DNA of 64,000 nt from an uncultured Bacteroidales bacterium (GCA_944320415.1 CALUHJ010000017.1:1-64000), one strand, 5' to 3'; shown: positions 24,555-34,214, counted from the first letter of the stretch. The notes: generated by a model not told the origin, from the sequence alone. Numbers and translations: made by a program.

Positions 24555-25517
24555 ATGTTAAGTCGTCATTTTTTGCGTGCAAAGGTCTTGCAGGCTCTAT
24601 ATGCAAACAAAATATCCGAATCCACGGATTTGAAGGCTTCAATCAAGGAGTTGACAGACAGTATAAGCAGTATTTACAATTTGGAAGTGTATTTGTATTC
24701 GGCCCTTTTGGAGATAAGGGACATAGCCGAAAACCAGATAGAGGAGGCCAAGACCAAATTCCTTCCTACCGAAGAGGACCTGAATCCCAATACGCGTTTT
24801 ATAAACAACGAACTCTTGCGGCAGTTGTCGGAAAACATAGAACTAAAAGGAGCCGTAAAACGTCTGAAAATAAACTGGAATGCGGAAAAGGACATATTGA
24901 GAAGAATGTTGAACCAGTTCAAGAATTCCGATTCGTACAAGGAATATATGGAGAAGGATTCAGTAGATTATGAAGATGACAAACAGGTTGTGACAAGGCT
25001 TTTCAAGAACTATATGCTGAAGAACGAACCGTTCATGGACTATCTGTTCGGCCTGCAGACAAGTTGGGAAAGCGACTTTCAGTTCGTAGGGCTTTCATTC
25101 ATCAAGTATCTTAAGGACTTTTCGCAGGATGATACGGCAGCCAAACCGTTGCCCGACTTTTTTTACACGGACGAACATGCCAGAGAGTTTGTGGAGGATC
25201 TGTTTTCAAAAATCATGACCCATTTTGACGAATATGACCAGATGATAAAGAAACGTGTGGAGAATTGGGACATGGACAGGCTGGCTTTTTTGGACATGCT
25301 TATAATAAAAATGGGACTTGTGGAGTTAGAATATTGTCCTGCCATACCGGTGAGGGTGACGATGAACGAGTACATCGAACTTGCCAAGGAGTTTTCGACC
25401 GACAGGAGCAAGCTGTTTGTCAACGGACTTTTGGACAAGTTGCTCGTGGACATGCGTTCAATGGGAAGGATACGTAAGGATGAGCAGGGATTGGAAACAA
25501 TGGAGGAATACAGTTAG
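24555..25517 (+). CDS. nusB: Transcription antitermination protein NusB (long form)
   Basis: A 320-aa protein. Residues 1-20 (MLSRHFLRAKVLQALYA) and the C-terminal 130 residues (NWDMDRLAFLDMLIIKMG, then VRVTMNEYIELAKEFST) are NusB; the insertion in between makes it about twice the size of E. coli NusB, as usual in Bacteroidota. NusB with S10 (NusE) binds boxA in rRNA leaders. It heads the operon nusB, DUF1573, yajC, ybbR, coaE found widely in the phylum. Confidence 0.92.
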   Translation: MLSRHFLRAKVLQALYANKISESTDLKASIKELTDSISSIYNLEVYLYSALLEIRDIAENQIEEAKTKFLPTEEDLNPNTRFINNELLRQLSENIELKGAVKRLKINWNAEKDILRRMLNQFKNSDSYKEYMEKDSVDYEDDKQVVTRLFKNYMLKNEPFMDYLFGLQTSWESDFQFVGLSFIKYLKDFSQDDTAAKPLPDFFYTDEHAREFVEDLFSKIMTHFDEYDQMIKKRVENWDMDRLAFLDMLIIKMGLVELEYCPAIPVRVTMNEYIELAKEFSTDRSKLFVNGLLDKLLVDMRSMGRIRKDEQGLETMEEYS

Positions 25518-25524
25518 GAAAAAC

Positions 25525-25935
25525 ATGAGGAATATAATTTGTTGTCTGTTTGCGCTTGTCGTGCTTGCCGGTTGCGGACAGAAAAAGGACTCCGGCAATA
25601 TAGATGCCTCGGTTGTGGAAAACACTACCAGGATAAGGTTTGAAAGGGATGTGATAGACTTCAAGCGTGTTCAGGCTGGAGAAAGGGTTACGGGCAGTTT
25701 CCGCTTTACCAATGCAGGCTCGAACGACCTTGTGATTTACGAGGTGAGCACCAGTTGCGGATGCACCGTGGTGGATTATCCTCGCTCGGCCATAGCTCCA
25801 GGAGAGAGCTCGACCATTTCGCTTACCTACGATTCGGACGGTGCAAGCGGCATGAGGATAAGCAAGGAGGTGGTGGTGCTTGCAAACACCGAACCGTCCA
25901 AGACCAAGCTTAGGATAGTGGCCGACGTATATTAG
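25525..25935 (+). CDS. DUF1573 lipoprotein
   Basis: A 136-aa lipoprotein with lipobox VLAGC after the signal segment MRNIICCLFALV. The rest is a DUF1573 immunoglobulin-like domain (VIDFKRVQAGERVTGSFRF, STSCGCTVVDYP, SLTYDSDG). The ATG at 25525 is eight bases after the nusB stop. Its role is unknown; it is a constant member of this operon in Bacteroidota. Confidence 0.9.
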   Translation: MRNIICCLFALVVLAGCGQKKDSGNIDASVVENTTRIRFERDVIDFKRVQAGERVTGSFRFTNAGSNDLVIYEVSTSCGCTVVDYPRSAIAPGESSTISLTYDSDGASGMRISKEVVVLANTEPSKTKLRIVADVY

Positions 25936-25972
25936 AAAAAGAATGTAAAACATAAATAAACGGAAAAAAAAG

Positions 25973-26290
25973 ATGAACTTGTTAAATGTATTATTGATGG
26001 CGCCTTCTTCAGGAGGTTCGAGCGCGTGGAGCAGCATCTTGATGCTGGTGATGATTATCGTGATATTCTATTTCTTCATGATTCGTCCTCAACAGAAACG
26101 CCAGAAAGAGGAAAAGAAATTCAGAGAATCCCTTCAGAAAGGACAGAGGGTCATAACCATAGGCGGCTTGCACGGAAAGGTGGCAGAGGTGAAGGAAACG
26201 ACCGTATTGCTGGAAGTGGCCAACGATGTGAAGATAGAGGTTGAAAAGACAAGCATCGCTCTTTCGGTACTCTCATCGGAGAATAAGTAA
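25973..26290 (+). CDS. yajC: Sec translocase accessory subunit YajC
   Basis: A 105-aa protein with one N-terminal membrane helix (SSILMLVMIIVIFYFFMIRP) followed by PQQKRQKE and the cytoplasmic KGQRVITIGGLHGKV domain, all diagnostic of YajC. It associates with SecDF-YidC in the inner membrane. Confidence 0.95.
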   Translation: MNLLNVLLMAPSSGGSSAWSSILMLVMIIVIFYFFMIRPQQKRQKEEKKFRESLQKGQRVITIGGLHGKVAEVKETTVLLEVANDVKIEVEKTSIALSVLSSENK

Positions 26291-26360
26291 GAAAACAAAT
26301 CAGACATGTATGAAAGCGTCTTGCATTTGATTGTCGGACGCTTCTTTTTTAAGGTGTGGC

Positions 26361-27344
26361 ATGGACTGGAGGACAATAGTTAATGGAACAAGACGTCTGT
26401 TGGGCAGCAGCAAGGTAAGGACTATGGGTGTCTGCCTTCTGCTCAGTTCCGTCCTTTGGCTGTTCATCACCTTCAGTGCCAATTACCAGTACAACTTTGA
26501 AGTGCCGGTTCATTTCGTTAACAAAAACAATCCCGAAGAAGTATTTTATTGCAGTGACAGCATAATAATGGTCAACGTCAGCACCAACGGTTTCGAATTC
26601 CTTTTTAAAAGCGGACTGAAGACCGACCGACAGGGTATAAGCTTTGACGTCAACGCCCTGCCGCTCAACCACGCCTCGGGACAGGGCCGGGTACCTACCG
26701 AATTTCTAAAACCCCAATTACTAAAAGCCATAGGAATGAACAATGTGCCTATGGCCATATCCCCCGACACCGTCTCCATACGCTGGAACAAGACATACAG
26801 GAAAAGCGTTCCGGTTGTCAACCGCACATCCTTTGCCTTCAAACCGTCCTTTCAGGCCTACAAGCCTTTGGAACTGCTCGTGAAGGAAGTGGACCTTGAA
26901 GGCGAAAAACAGGAACTGGACAAGGTAGATACCGTTTACACAAAAAACACGGAGTTGAAGAACATAGACCGCAGCGTTCTGTTCTTCCTGCCGCTGGACA
27001 CGGATTCCATAGGGGCGAGGGTGAGCATTTCGGCAACCAACATACCGGCCTATCTGAACGTTTGCCAGTTCATAGAGAACGTGGTCGAAATACCGATAGA
27101 GACCATACACTACGACAAGGGTGAAAAGGTACGTCTGTATCCCAACAAGATAAGGTTGAAGTACAGGGTTGCCATGCAGGACTACAAGACGGTCAGCGAG
27201 GAGAATTTCTCTGCCTACGTCATCTGCCGTCCCGACAAGATAAGGGAAGGAAAGAAGCTGAAGGTCTTTCTGTCCGACATACCGGAATATGTAAGGGTCG
27301 TTTCATACGAACCAATGCGGGTGGATTACGTTATAAGCAGATAA
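26361..27344 (+). CDS. YbbR-domain membrane protein
   Basis: A 327-aa protein with one N-terminal membrane segment (MGVCLLLSSVLWLFITFSA) followed by extracytoplasmic YbbR-like repeats (NYQYNFEVPVHFVN; SVPVVNRTSFAF). I start at the ATG at 26361 (MDWRTIVNGTRRLL). The family includes CdaR, the regulator of a diadenylate cyclase in Firmicutes, but no cyclase gene is adjacent here, so that role is not assumed. Confidence 0.8.
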   Translation: MDWRTIVNGTRRLLGSSKVRTMGVCLLLSSVLWLFITFSANYQYNFEVPVHFVNKNNPEEVFYCSDSIIMVNVSTNGFEFLFKSGLKTDRQGISFDVNALPLNHASGQGRVPTEFLKPQLLKAIGMNNVPMAISPDTVSIRWNKTYRKSVPVVNRTSFAFKPSFQAYKPLELLVKEVDLEGEKQELDKVDTVYTKNTELKNIDRSVLFFLPLDTDSIGARVSISATNIPAYLNVCQFIENVVEIPIETIHYDKGEKVRLYPNKIRLKYRVAMQDYKTVSEENFSAYVICRPDKIREGKKLKVFLSDIPEYVRVVSYEPMRVDYVISR

Positions 27345-27360
27345 AACGAAGAAGGTAATA

Positions 27361-27960
27361 ATGCAATACATAGGTCTGACAGGAGGTATAGGTTGCGGAA
27401 AGAGTCTTGTCGCCAAGGTGTTCGAGGTCTTGGGTGTGGGAGTGTTCTATTCTGACGACTATGCCAAGAGTTTGTACATGCAGGATGAGTTTCTGCATTT
27501 GCTTCAGGAGAGTTTCGGCAGCGGTGTTGTGGAAAACGGCGTATTGAACCGTCAAAGGCTTTCGGATATGGTCTTTGGCGACAAAGAGGCTCTGCAAAGA
27601 CTGAACGACATGGTTCATCCGAGGGTTTGGCAGGGCTTTGTACAGTGGAGCGAAAGGCAGTGCGGTCCGTATGTCATAATGGAAAGCGCCATATTGTTTG
27701 AAACCCACTGGCAGGACAGGTTCTTCAAAATGGTGGGGATATATTCCCCTTTGGACATAGTGACAAGACGTGTGCTGCAAAGGGACAATACCGATATGGA
27801 AAGGCTCAAGAGACGTCTGGCCAACCAGATGTCGCCCGAGAAAAAGGCCTCGATGTCGGACTATGCAATCATACACGACGAGGAAAGAATGCTCTTGCCT
27901 CAGATATTGGAAATACATTCGGATTTGATTCAGAAAACAAAAAAACGGAATAAGGAATAA
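27361..27960 (+). CDS. coaE: Dephospho-CoA kinase
   Basis: A 199-aa kinase for the last step of coenzyme A synthesis. P-loop GLTGGIGCGKS at residues 5-15, then the conserved YSDDYAKSL and a LID region KRRLANQMSPEKK. Last of the housekeeping genes in the nusB operon; the protease gene begins 13 bases later. Confidence 0.95.
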   Translation: MQYIGLTGGIGCGKSLVAKVFEVLGVGVFYSDDYAKSLYMQDEFLHLLQESFGSGVVENGVLNRQRLSDMVFGDKEALQRLNDMVHPRVWQGFVQWSERQCGPYVIMESAILFETHWQDRFFKMVGIYSPLDIVTRRVLQRDNTDMERLKRRLANQMSPEKKASMSDYAIIHDEERMLLPQILEIHSDLIQKTKKRNKE

Positions 27961-27973
27961 AAAAAATGTTTCT

Positions 27974-29605
27974 ATGAAAGGAAATTTCGTATTGGCTTTG
28001 CTGTTGACGGCAGCTTTCGGGGCTTATGCCCAGTTGGGTACGGGTGAAAGTCCGGTATCGTTTTCAATGAAGGATTTCGACCACTCGGCCGTAAAGACCA
28101 TAAGCATGGACAAGCCCGATTTGGAAAGGGTCATGGCCGAAGACGCCTCCGAAGAGGCTTTTTTCAAACCGAGACGTTTCGGTGTGATACTGCCTTTGGG
28201 CATAGACTTTTTCAAGGAGGCTCAAAGCATGGAGGTTGAGGGAGGAAGGTTGTGGACGCTTGCCGTAAGCGTACCCGAGGCGCAGGCCCTCATATTGTAT
28301 TCTTCCGACTTCTATCTTCCCGAACATTCCAAGCTGTTCATATACAATCAGGAGCGTACAAGGGTTCTGGGAGCTTTCTCCGCTTTCAACAATCATGAAC
28401 TTGCCACATTCGCAACCCAATACGTGGAGGGTGAAAGGATGATATTGGAGTACTACCAGCCCGAAAGAATAAAGGAAAAGGCAAGGATAGAACTCAGCGA
28501 GATAGGCTACGCATACAGAGACATTGAAAAATACGACAGTGAATACGGTTCGTCGGGCAGCTGCAACGTCAACGTCAATTGCAGCGAAGGTGACGGCTTC
28601 CGCAACCAGCAAAGGGGCGTATGCCGCATACAGTTGAAATTGAGCGAATATTACATCGGATGGTGTACCGGCACACTGCTGAACAACACACGCTATGACC
28701 GTACGCCGTATCTGCTCACCGCCGCACATTGTGTTGAGGACGTAGATTCCACAAGCTATTACAGTCAGTTCGTGTTCTATTTCAATTACGAGACCTCGGG
28801 ATGCAGCAACCCTTATGTGGCTCCGAGCAGTTCGCAATCCCTTACGGGAGCCACCCTTAAGGTGAGGGACAACAGCGGAGGGGACAGCGGAAGCGACTAT
28901 GCACTCTTTTTGCTGAACAATCAAGTGCCTCAGTCCTACAATCCTTTCTGGTGCGGCTGGGACAACAGAAACCTCGTTGTCAATTCTGGCGTATGCATAC
29001 ACCATCCTTCGGGTGATGTGAAAAAAATATCCACCTTCGATTCTCCTGTTACCACGGAAGGCTTTGGAGCTGCGGGAACACACTGGAAGGTCTATTGGAC
29101 GGAGACCGAAAACGGCTGGGGAATAACCGAAGGCGGCAGTTCGGGAGCGGCACTGTTCAACATGGACGGCCTTGTCATAGGAGACCTAACCGGAGGCTGG
29201 TCGGACTGCAATGCTCCCAATGATGAGAAATTCGACTATTTCGGAAAATTCTCGGTGAGTTACCCCAACATGCGCCAGTGGCTTGACCCTGAGAACACGG
29301 GAGCCGAAATGATATGGGGCATGGACTATGTGTCGGACTTGGAGAATGCCGTGAGTGAAAAGGAACACTTCAAGGTTTACCCTATGCCGGCAAAGGATGA
29401 AATCAACCTCATGTTTGACAAGTCTTACGGCAGGATTGTAATAAGCGTTTATGATGTAACGGGCAGAAAGATAATGGAGGACAGTGTTCCTGAGGGTTCA
29501 AGGGAAACAAGGCTGAATGTCGGAGGATTTGCAAACGGAATATATGTGATAGATGCTTTAGGTGAAGGAATGCGTTCGAGAACAAAAGTGGTCATAAACA
29601 ATTAG
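27974..29605 (+). CDS. Secreted trypsin-like serine protease with T9SS sorting domain
   Basis: A 543-aa secreted protein. Signal peptide residues 1-20 (cut after AYAQ). Residues about 215-450 are a chymotrypsin-fold protease resembling lysyl endopeptidase-like enzymes: catalytic His252 in LLTAAHC, probable Asp308 in SGSDYALF, Ser390 in EGGSSGAAL. Residues about 465-543 are a type A T9SS C-terminal domain (VYPMPAKDEINL; ISVYDVTGRKI; NGIYVIDA). So it is exported by Sec, then carried across the outer membrane by the type IX system and probably anchored or released. Even cysteine content suggests disulfides. Confidence 0.88.
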   Translation: MKGNFVLALLLTAAFGAYAQLGTGESPVSFSMKDFDHSAVKTISMDKPDLERVMAEDASEEAFFKPRRFGVILPLGIDFFKEAQSMEVEGGRLWTLAVSVPEAQALILYSSDFYLPEHSKLFIYNQERTRVLGAFSAFNNHELATFATQYVEGERMILEYYQPERIKEKARIELSEIGYAYRDIEKYDSEYGSSGSCNVNVNCSEGDGFRNQQRGVCRIQLKLSEYYIGWCTGTLLNNTRYDRTPYLLTAAHCVEDVDSTSYYSQFVFYFNYETSGCSNPYVAPSSSQSLTGATLKVRDNSGGDSGSDYALFLLNNQVPQSYNPFWCGWDNRNLVVNSGVCIHHPSGDVKKISTFDSPVTTEGFGAAGTHWKVYWTETENGWGITEGGSSGAALFNMDGLVIGDLTGGWSDCNAPNDEKFDYFGKFSVSYPNMRQWLDPENTGAEMIWGMDYVSDLENAVSEKEHFKVYPMPAKDEINLMFDKSYGRIVISVYDVTGRKIMEDSVPEGSRETRLNVGGFANGIYVIDALGEGMRSRTKVVINN

Positions 29606-29623
29606 ATTCATTGAGGTATGAAC

Positions 29624-29791
29624 ATGAAAAAAGCCTTGCTTGTCATTCTTGCCGTTCTTTTTCTTGTATCCTGTTCGTCCAACAAGTACGGAATGAAGAA
29701 GAAACGCTGGAGAAAATGCGACTGTCCTACGTTTTCCATGGTTTTGTCTGACACTCATGCTGAAAGAATATCTTCCGGAAGCGGTTGTTGA
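29624..29791 (+). CDS. Small lipoprotein
   Basis: A 55-aa lipoprotein too short for usual gene calling. Signal segment MKKALLVILAVLFLVSC with lipobox LVSC; the mature part is only 39 residues, strongly basic (GMKKKRWRKCDC) with a CDCP motif. An ATG two codons earlier (29618) is an alternative. It overlaps the start of the SprT-like gene by 35 bases in another frame. Function not recognised. Confidence 0.65.
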   Translation: MKKALLVILAVLFLVSCSSNKYGMKKKRWRKCDCPTFSMVLSDTHAERISSGSGC

Positions 29792-30170
29792 AGACATGGA
29801 GAACGTTTTGCGCAGGTATTCCTGCCGCTTGTTTGTCGTTCCGGAGCGCAGGACGGTTTACGGCAATTACAGGATGATGCCAGACGGTTCGCACAGGATA
29901 ACGGTCAACAAAGGTCTGGACAAATGGGCGTTTTTCCTTGTCCTTCTTCATGAGACGGCACACATGCAGACGAGGGTTAAGTACGGCAGGGCGGCAAGAC
30001 CGCACGGACAAGAGTGGAAAGAGAACTACCGTTCGCTCTTGAGACACTATATCTATTCGGGTGTGTTTCCGCCGGCTCTGGCCTCTTTGGTCTATGAGCA
30101 TTCGTGCAATCCCAAGGCCTTTTTCCCAAAGGAAATACTAATGTTTCTGAATCTTAATACGGATATATGA
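29757..30170 (+). CDS. SprT-like zinc metallopeptidase-domain protein
   Basis: A 137-aa protein. The zinc-binding HExxH-type motif appears as HETAHMQT followed by a third ligand region RPHGQEWK, typical of SprT-like domains. Such domains occur in bacterial SprT and in the DNA-protein crosslink protease Spartan. This one lacks an obvious zinc ribbon. Cytoplasmic. Start overlaps the small lipoprotein gene. Confidence 0.75.
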   Translation: MLKEYLPEAVVEDMENVLRRYSCRLFVVPERRTVYGNYRMMPDGSHRITVNKGLDKWAFFLVLLHETAHMQTRVKYGRAARPHGQEWKENYRSLLRHYIYSGVFPPALASLVYEHSCNPKAFFPKEILMFLNLNTDI

Positions 30171-30184
30171 ATTGACAATAAATC

Positions 30185-30982
30185 ATGCAAACTGATACGG
30201 TAACTGTTCTTACGGCTTTTGCGTTCACTCTTCTTTCGGGGCTTGCCACAAGTTTGGGAAGCCTGCTGGCTCTTGTGTTCAAACGGACCGATACGCGTTT
30301 TCTGTCCTTTGCGCTCGGGCTTTCGGCCGGTGTTATGGTCTATGTGTCCTTCATGGAGCTTATGCCGGAGTCTGTCGCTCAGTTCAGTCTTATATATTCC
30401 GGAAAACGGGCCGAACTGTTCACGCTGTTGGCCTTTTTTTCAGGCATAGCACTCATAGCGCTCATAGACAAGTTTGTACCGGAGGACGAGAACCCTCACG
30501 AAATGCACATGATGGGAGAGGAGAACAAAAACGGAAGGCTCAGGAAAACGGGGCTTATGATGGCTCTTGCCATGGGCATACACAATTTTCCCGAAGGACT
30601 TGCCACATTCACCACCGCACTGGGTGACATTGAGTTTGCCATTCCAATAATGTTTGCCATAGCCATACACAACATACCTGAGGGCATGGCCGTTTCGGTC
30701 CCCGTCTATCAGTCCACCGGAAGCAGACGCAAGGCCTTCATGTACGCCACGCTATCGGGTCTGGCAGAACCGATAGGGGCCCTTTTCGGATATCTGTTCC
30801 TTATTTCGTTCTGGACGGCCGGGATGAACGCATTTCTGCTTGCCATGGTTTCCGGCATAATGGTTTACATATCTTTCGACGAACTGCTTCCCGGAACGGA
30901 GAAATACGGACATCACCACTGGGGGATCGGCGGAGTGATTGCGGGAATGGCGGTAATGGCGTTCAGTCTTCTGCTTATGTGA
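30185..30982 (+). CDS. zupT: Zinc transporter ZupT (ZIP family)
   Basis: A 265-aa inner-membrane transporter with eight hydrophobic segments. The metal-site helices carry HNFPEGLATF and HNIPEGMAVSVPV, the ZIP signature with paired His and Glu. It imports zinc and other divalent metals. A His-rich DENPHEMHMMG loop lies between helices 3 and 4. No Fur-type box was identified. Confidence 0.93.
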   Translation: MQTDTVTVLTAFAFTLLSGLATSLGSLLALVFKRTDTRFLSFALGLSAGVMVYVSFMELMPESVAQFSLIYSGKRAELFTLLAFFSGIALIALIDKFVPEDENPHEMHMMGEENKNGRLRKTGLMMALAMGIHNFPEGLATFTTALGDIEFAIPIMFAIAIHNIPEGMAVSVPVYQSTGSRRKAFMYATLSGLAEPIGALFGYLFLISFWTAGMNAFLLAMVSGIMVYISFDELLPGTEKYGHHHWGIGGVIAGMAVMAFSLLLM

Positions 30983-31034
30983 CAATAAAACGCAAAGGCC
31001 AACCGTTGGAAAAGAAATTGAAAATTCCACGGGT

Positions 31035-31577
31035 ATGAAGAAGTTTATTTGTGTAATCTTATCATTTTTATTTGTCATGACAGCTTATTCACAAGAGAAG
31101 AAAGTGCTGGTTGCCTATTTTTCCTGCACGGGCAATACCCGTCAGGCGGCTCAGACGATAGCCGAAGCAACCGGCGGAGACTTGTTTGAGATAAGGCCTG
31201 CGGTGTCTTATACGGACAAGGATTTGGACTGGCGCGACAAGAAAAGCCGCAGTTCGGTCGAAATGGAAGACGAGTCCTGTCGTCCGCAAATGGCGGAGGG
31301 AAAGGTGAGAACGGAAGACTATGACATCATCTTTTTGGGTTATCCCATCTGGTGGTACACCTGTCCGAGGATTATAAACACCTTTCTCGAAAGCTGCAAT
31401 GTTGCGGGAAAGACCGTAATCCCATTTGCGACATCGGGCAGTTCGGGCATAGAGAGCAGCGAGGCCAACCTCAAGCGCGACTATCCCGAGGTCAAATGGC
31501 AGAAGGGCAGACTGCTGAACGAAAAAAGCGAAACCATCGCAGAATGGGCAAAACAAAAGAAGGACTCCATGAAATAG
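31035..31577 (+). CDS. Flavodoxin-like protein with signal peptide
   Basis: A 180-aa protein. The FMN phosphate-binding loop is FSCTGNTRQAA and the later YPIWWYTCPRIINTFLE and PFATSGSSG complete a flavodoxin_4-type fold. Unusually it begins with MKKFICVILSFLFVMTAYSQ, a good Sec signal, so it is predicted to act outside the cytoplasm, perhaps handing electrons to or from envelope redox proteins. The 3' end forms half of a terminator. Confidence 0.82.
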   Translation: MKKFICVILSFLFVMTAYSQEKKVLVAYFSCTGNTRQAAQTIAEATGGDLFEIRPAVSYTDKDLDWRDKKSRSSVEMEDESCRPQMAEGKVRTEDYDIIFLGYPIWWYTCPRIINTFLESCNVAGKTVIPFATSGSSGIESSEANLKRDYPEVKWQKGRLLNEKSETIAEWAKQKKDSMK

Positions 31578-31592
31578 GAGTCCTTCTTTTTT
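31555..31592. terminator. Bidirectional terminator
   Basis: AAAAGAAGGACTCC (31555-31568) pairs perfectly with GGAGTCCTTCTTTT (31577-31590), between the convergent flavodoxin and YfhO genes. It is flanked by A and T runs and can work both ways. Confidence 0.8.
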
Positions 31593-34200
31593 ATTTCTTC
31601 ATTTTCTGTTCTCGTAATCTTTTGTACAGCGGCATCGCCACGGCTCCCAATACCAGCAAGGCAACCAGAATGGAACCTGCCAGGTTGACAGGAGTGAAGC
31701 GGCGGAGCGTGTCAGGCTCGAAGCGGAACTCTACCGTGTGTTCTCCGGCCGGTATCTGCAATGCCCTCAACACATAGTCGGCCCTTATCACCTCGCTTTC
31801 CTTGCCGTCTATGTAGGCTTTCCAGCCCTTGTCGTAGTATATCTCGGAAAAGACTGCCAGCTGGCTTGTCTTTGAACTCGTTCTGTATTGTCTGTAGTCG
31901 GGATTGTTCACCGCCTGCGGCACAAGCTCTATGCTTGCCGTGGAATCGAATGAGTTGTTTTTGTCTATCGCTTTTGCAAACGTTTTGTTCACCACTGCCT
32001 TGTCGGCAGGGTTGAAGTTGTTCAGTGCAAGTATTTCCTCGTCTGCAGTGTTTACGTATTCCACCTTTGGAACGAACCAAGCCGCTCCGCAAGCCTCACT
32101 GTTCTCTATCACGGTGTAGTTGCCCTCACCCGCAGGGAGTATGACAAATCGTGCATCAAGCATGTTCAATACCCCAAGGTTAGGACAGTTTATCTGTGAG
32201 GCATAGGCCCTGTAAAACTCCCTGAGCTGGTTGGAGACCGCAAGCGTACTGTCATTCAAATCCTTCTGCATGTATTTTGGATTGACAAGGTAGAAATCTA
32301 TGATGTCCTGATACCTTTGCAGCTTTGCCGCATGGTATCCGCCTATGGTCGGAACGAAATAGGAGGTTGAGGCATCGTTGAAGGTGTTGACCGAAAGGTC
32401 GTACACCCTGTAATGGCTTAGATTTCTCTTTTCCGCCTGCTGTTTTATGGAATCTATGGCATTGTTGGAGCTTATGGCCATTTCATAAGGCTTTCTGAAG
32501 TCCTGATCGTTCAGATAACGCTTGTCAACCTGCCAAAGGTCTATGACGGATGCCAAGCCTATGATGATTATGGTCACGAAACCTTTTTTCAACTTGCCCT
32601 TTGCACTAAGCCAAAGCACGGCAAAGGCAACGGCTATGAAGACAAACGAACGGAAACTGTCGGCAACAAAACAGCTTTTCCTGTCCTCGTAAAGGGCTTG
32701 TATGAAGCTGTCTCCGAGCATACGTTCGAACAATGCGTCCTTGGAACACGAGAAACCGGCAAACAAGGACGGTATCAGGGCACACAACAGACAGAATCCC
32801 GCCGTTATGCCTCCGCTTATGTATAACGCCTTCATCTTTTCGTTTTCCTTAATGTCGGAACGAAGGAACTGTTTCAAGGCTAAAAAGGCCGTTATCACAA
32901 GGGTCACATTCGCAAGTACAAGTATCATGGAAGGCGTCCTGAACTTGTTGTATAAAGGCAGGTGGTTGAAAAGGAACTCGTTTAGCGGCATGAAGTTGCT
33001 TCCCCATGAAATCAATATGGACAACACCGTCACAACAAGAAGCCACCAGCGTTCCACACCCTTTATCAGTATGAAACCGAGAAGGGAAAGGAATACGACA
33101 ATCGCTCCCACATATACGGGGCCGGAAGTAAAGGGCTGTCCACCCCAATAGGTCGAGGCAACGTATTGGTTGGCCACGTAGTTTATCTGAGGTGAGGAAG
33201 CCTGTGCGGGTTGTGTAGTCTGCAGTTGGTTTATTCTGTTTTCGGCCAGTTTTTCCAGTCTGTGGTCGGAGCCTCCTCCGCCCTTGAAGTCGGGAATCAT
33301 AAGGGTGAATGTTTCACCTATGCCGTAACTCCACTGGTATGCGTAGTCTATGCTTAGACCGCGGTCGTTTATGTTCTTGTCCGAGGCGCTGTCGGACTTT
33401 ATCGTCAGTTCGCTGCCCCCGCGCATCGTTTCCTCAACGTATTCGCTGTTGAGCAGAAGGTGCGTTGAGTTGGGCATAAGGGCCACAAGGGCACAGCATA
33501 GCAGCAGCGCACAACTCTTCAGGAAGTCCTTCACTTGCTTTTCCCTTATTGCATAGATCATGTAGCATGCCCCGAGAACCAGTGCGGCAATAAGGTTGTA
33601 GTAGGTTATCTGTATGTGGTTGAAATATATCTGCATTCCGAGCGCAAAGGTGAACAGCGCCGCTCCTGAAAGGTATTTCTTTCTGAAACAAAGTATCATT
33701 CCCGCCAGAACGGGAGCTATCATGGCCATTGCCCAGGCCTTGGTGATGTGTCCCACGCCTATTATTATTATGTTGTAGGACCCAAGGGCGTATGCGGCAG
33801 AGGCGAAGAAGGATATCAACGGTCCTGCTCCCATGACGCTCATGAAGACATAGAATCCGAGCATCATCAGAAACAGTATGCCCGCATTGAAATCCAGTCC
33901 CCAAAGTGTGAGGGGCTTTTTCACCGTATCGAATACGTTTTGGGTCTCAGGACCCATTATCTGATAGGAAGGCATTCCCGAGAACATGGAATTGGTCCAG
34001 CCTGCCCGTTCACCGCTCTGCTCGTTGTAGTCTTTCAGTTCCTTGGACATTCCTTCAAAGTGACTCATGTCGCTTTGGAAAATCCTGTCACCGCGCAATG
34101 CCGGCGAGAAATAGACGAGGCTGACGATTACAAAGGCCGCAACCGCCGCCAGATGCGGCAAATACTTCTTGATGTTCACGCTTGTATTCATTTCTGTCAT
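31591..34200 (-). CDS. YfhO-family large membrane protein
   Basis: An 869-aa polytopic membrane protein. It has about a dozen hydrophobic segments and the family features YFSPALRGDRIFQSDMSH near the start, FSGMPSYQI, and a C-terminal soluble domain (KAYIDGKESEVIRADYVLRA, then PAGEHTVEFRFEP). YfhO proteins are GT-C-like and linked to lipoteichoic acid glycosylation in Bacillus; in Bacteroidota the substrate is unknown. Own promoter. Confidence 0.88.
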   Translation of the reverse strand: MTEMNTSVNIKKYLPHLAAVAAFVIVSLVYFSPALRGDRIFQSDMSHFEGMSKELKDYNEQSGERAGWTNSMFSGMPSYQIMGPETQNVFDTVKKPLTLWGLDFNAGILFLMMLGFYVFMSVMGAGPLISFFASAAYALGSYNIIIIGVGHITKAWAMAMIAPVLAGMILCFRKKYLSGAALFTFALGMQIYFNHIQITYYNLIAALVLGACYMIYAIREKQVKDFLKSCALLLCCALVALMPNSTHLLLNSEYVEETMRGGSELTIKSDSASDKNINDRGLSIDYAYQWSYGIGETFTLMIPDFKGGGGSDHRLEKLAENRINQLQTTQPAQASSPQINYVANQYVASTYWGGQPFTSGPVYVGAIVVFLSLLGFILIKGVERWWLLVVTVLSILISWGSNFMPLNEFLFNHLPLYNKFRTPSMILVLANVTLVITAFLALKQFLRSDIKENEKMKALYISGGITAGFCLLCALIPSLFAGFSCSKDALFERMLGDSFIQALYEDRKSCFVADSFRSFVFIAVAFAVLWLSAKGKLKKGFVTIIIIGLASVIDLWQVDKRYLNDQDFRKPYEMAISSNNAIDSIKQQAEKRNLSHYRVYDLSVNTFNDASTSYFVPTIGGYHAAKLQRYQDIIDFYLVNPKYMQKDLNDSTLAVSNQLREFYRAYASQINCPNLGVLNMLDARFVILPAGEGNYTVIENSEACGAAWFVPKVEYVNTADEEILALNNFNPADKAVVNKTFAKAIDKNNSFDSTASIELVPQAVNNPDYRQYRTSSKTSQLAVFSEIYYDKGWKAYIDGKESEVIRADYVLRALQIPAGEHTVEFRFEPDTLRRFTPVNLAGSILVALLVLGAVAMPLYKRLREQKMKK

Positions 34201-34214
34201 TTGTTAAGAAAGTG

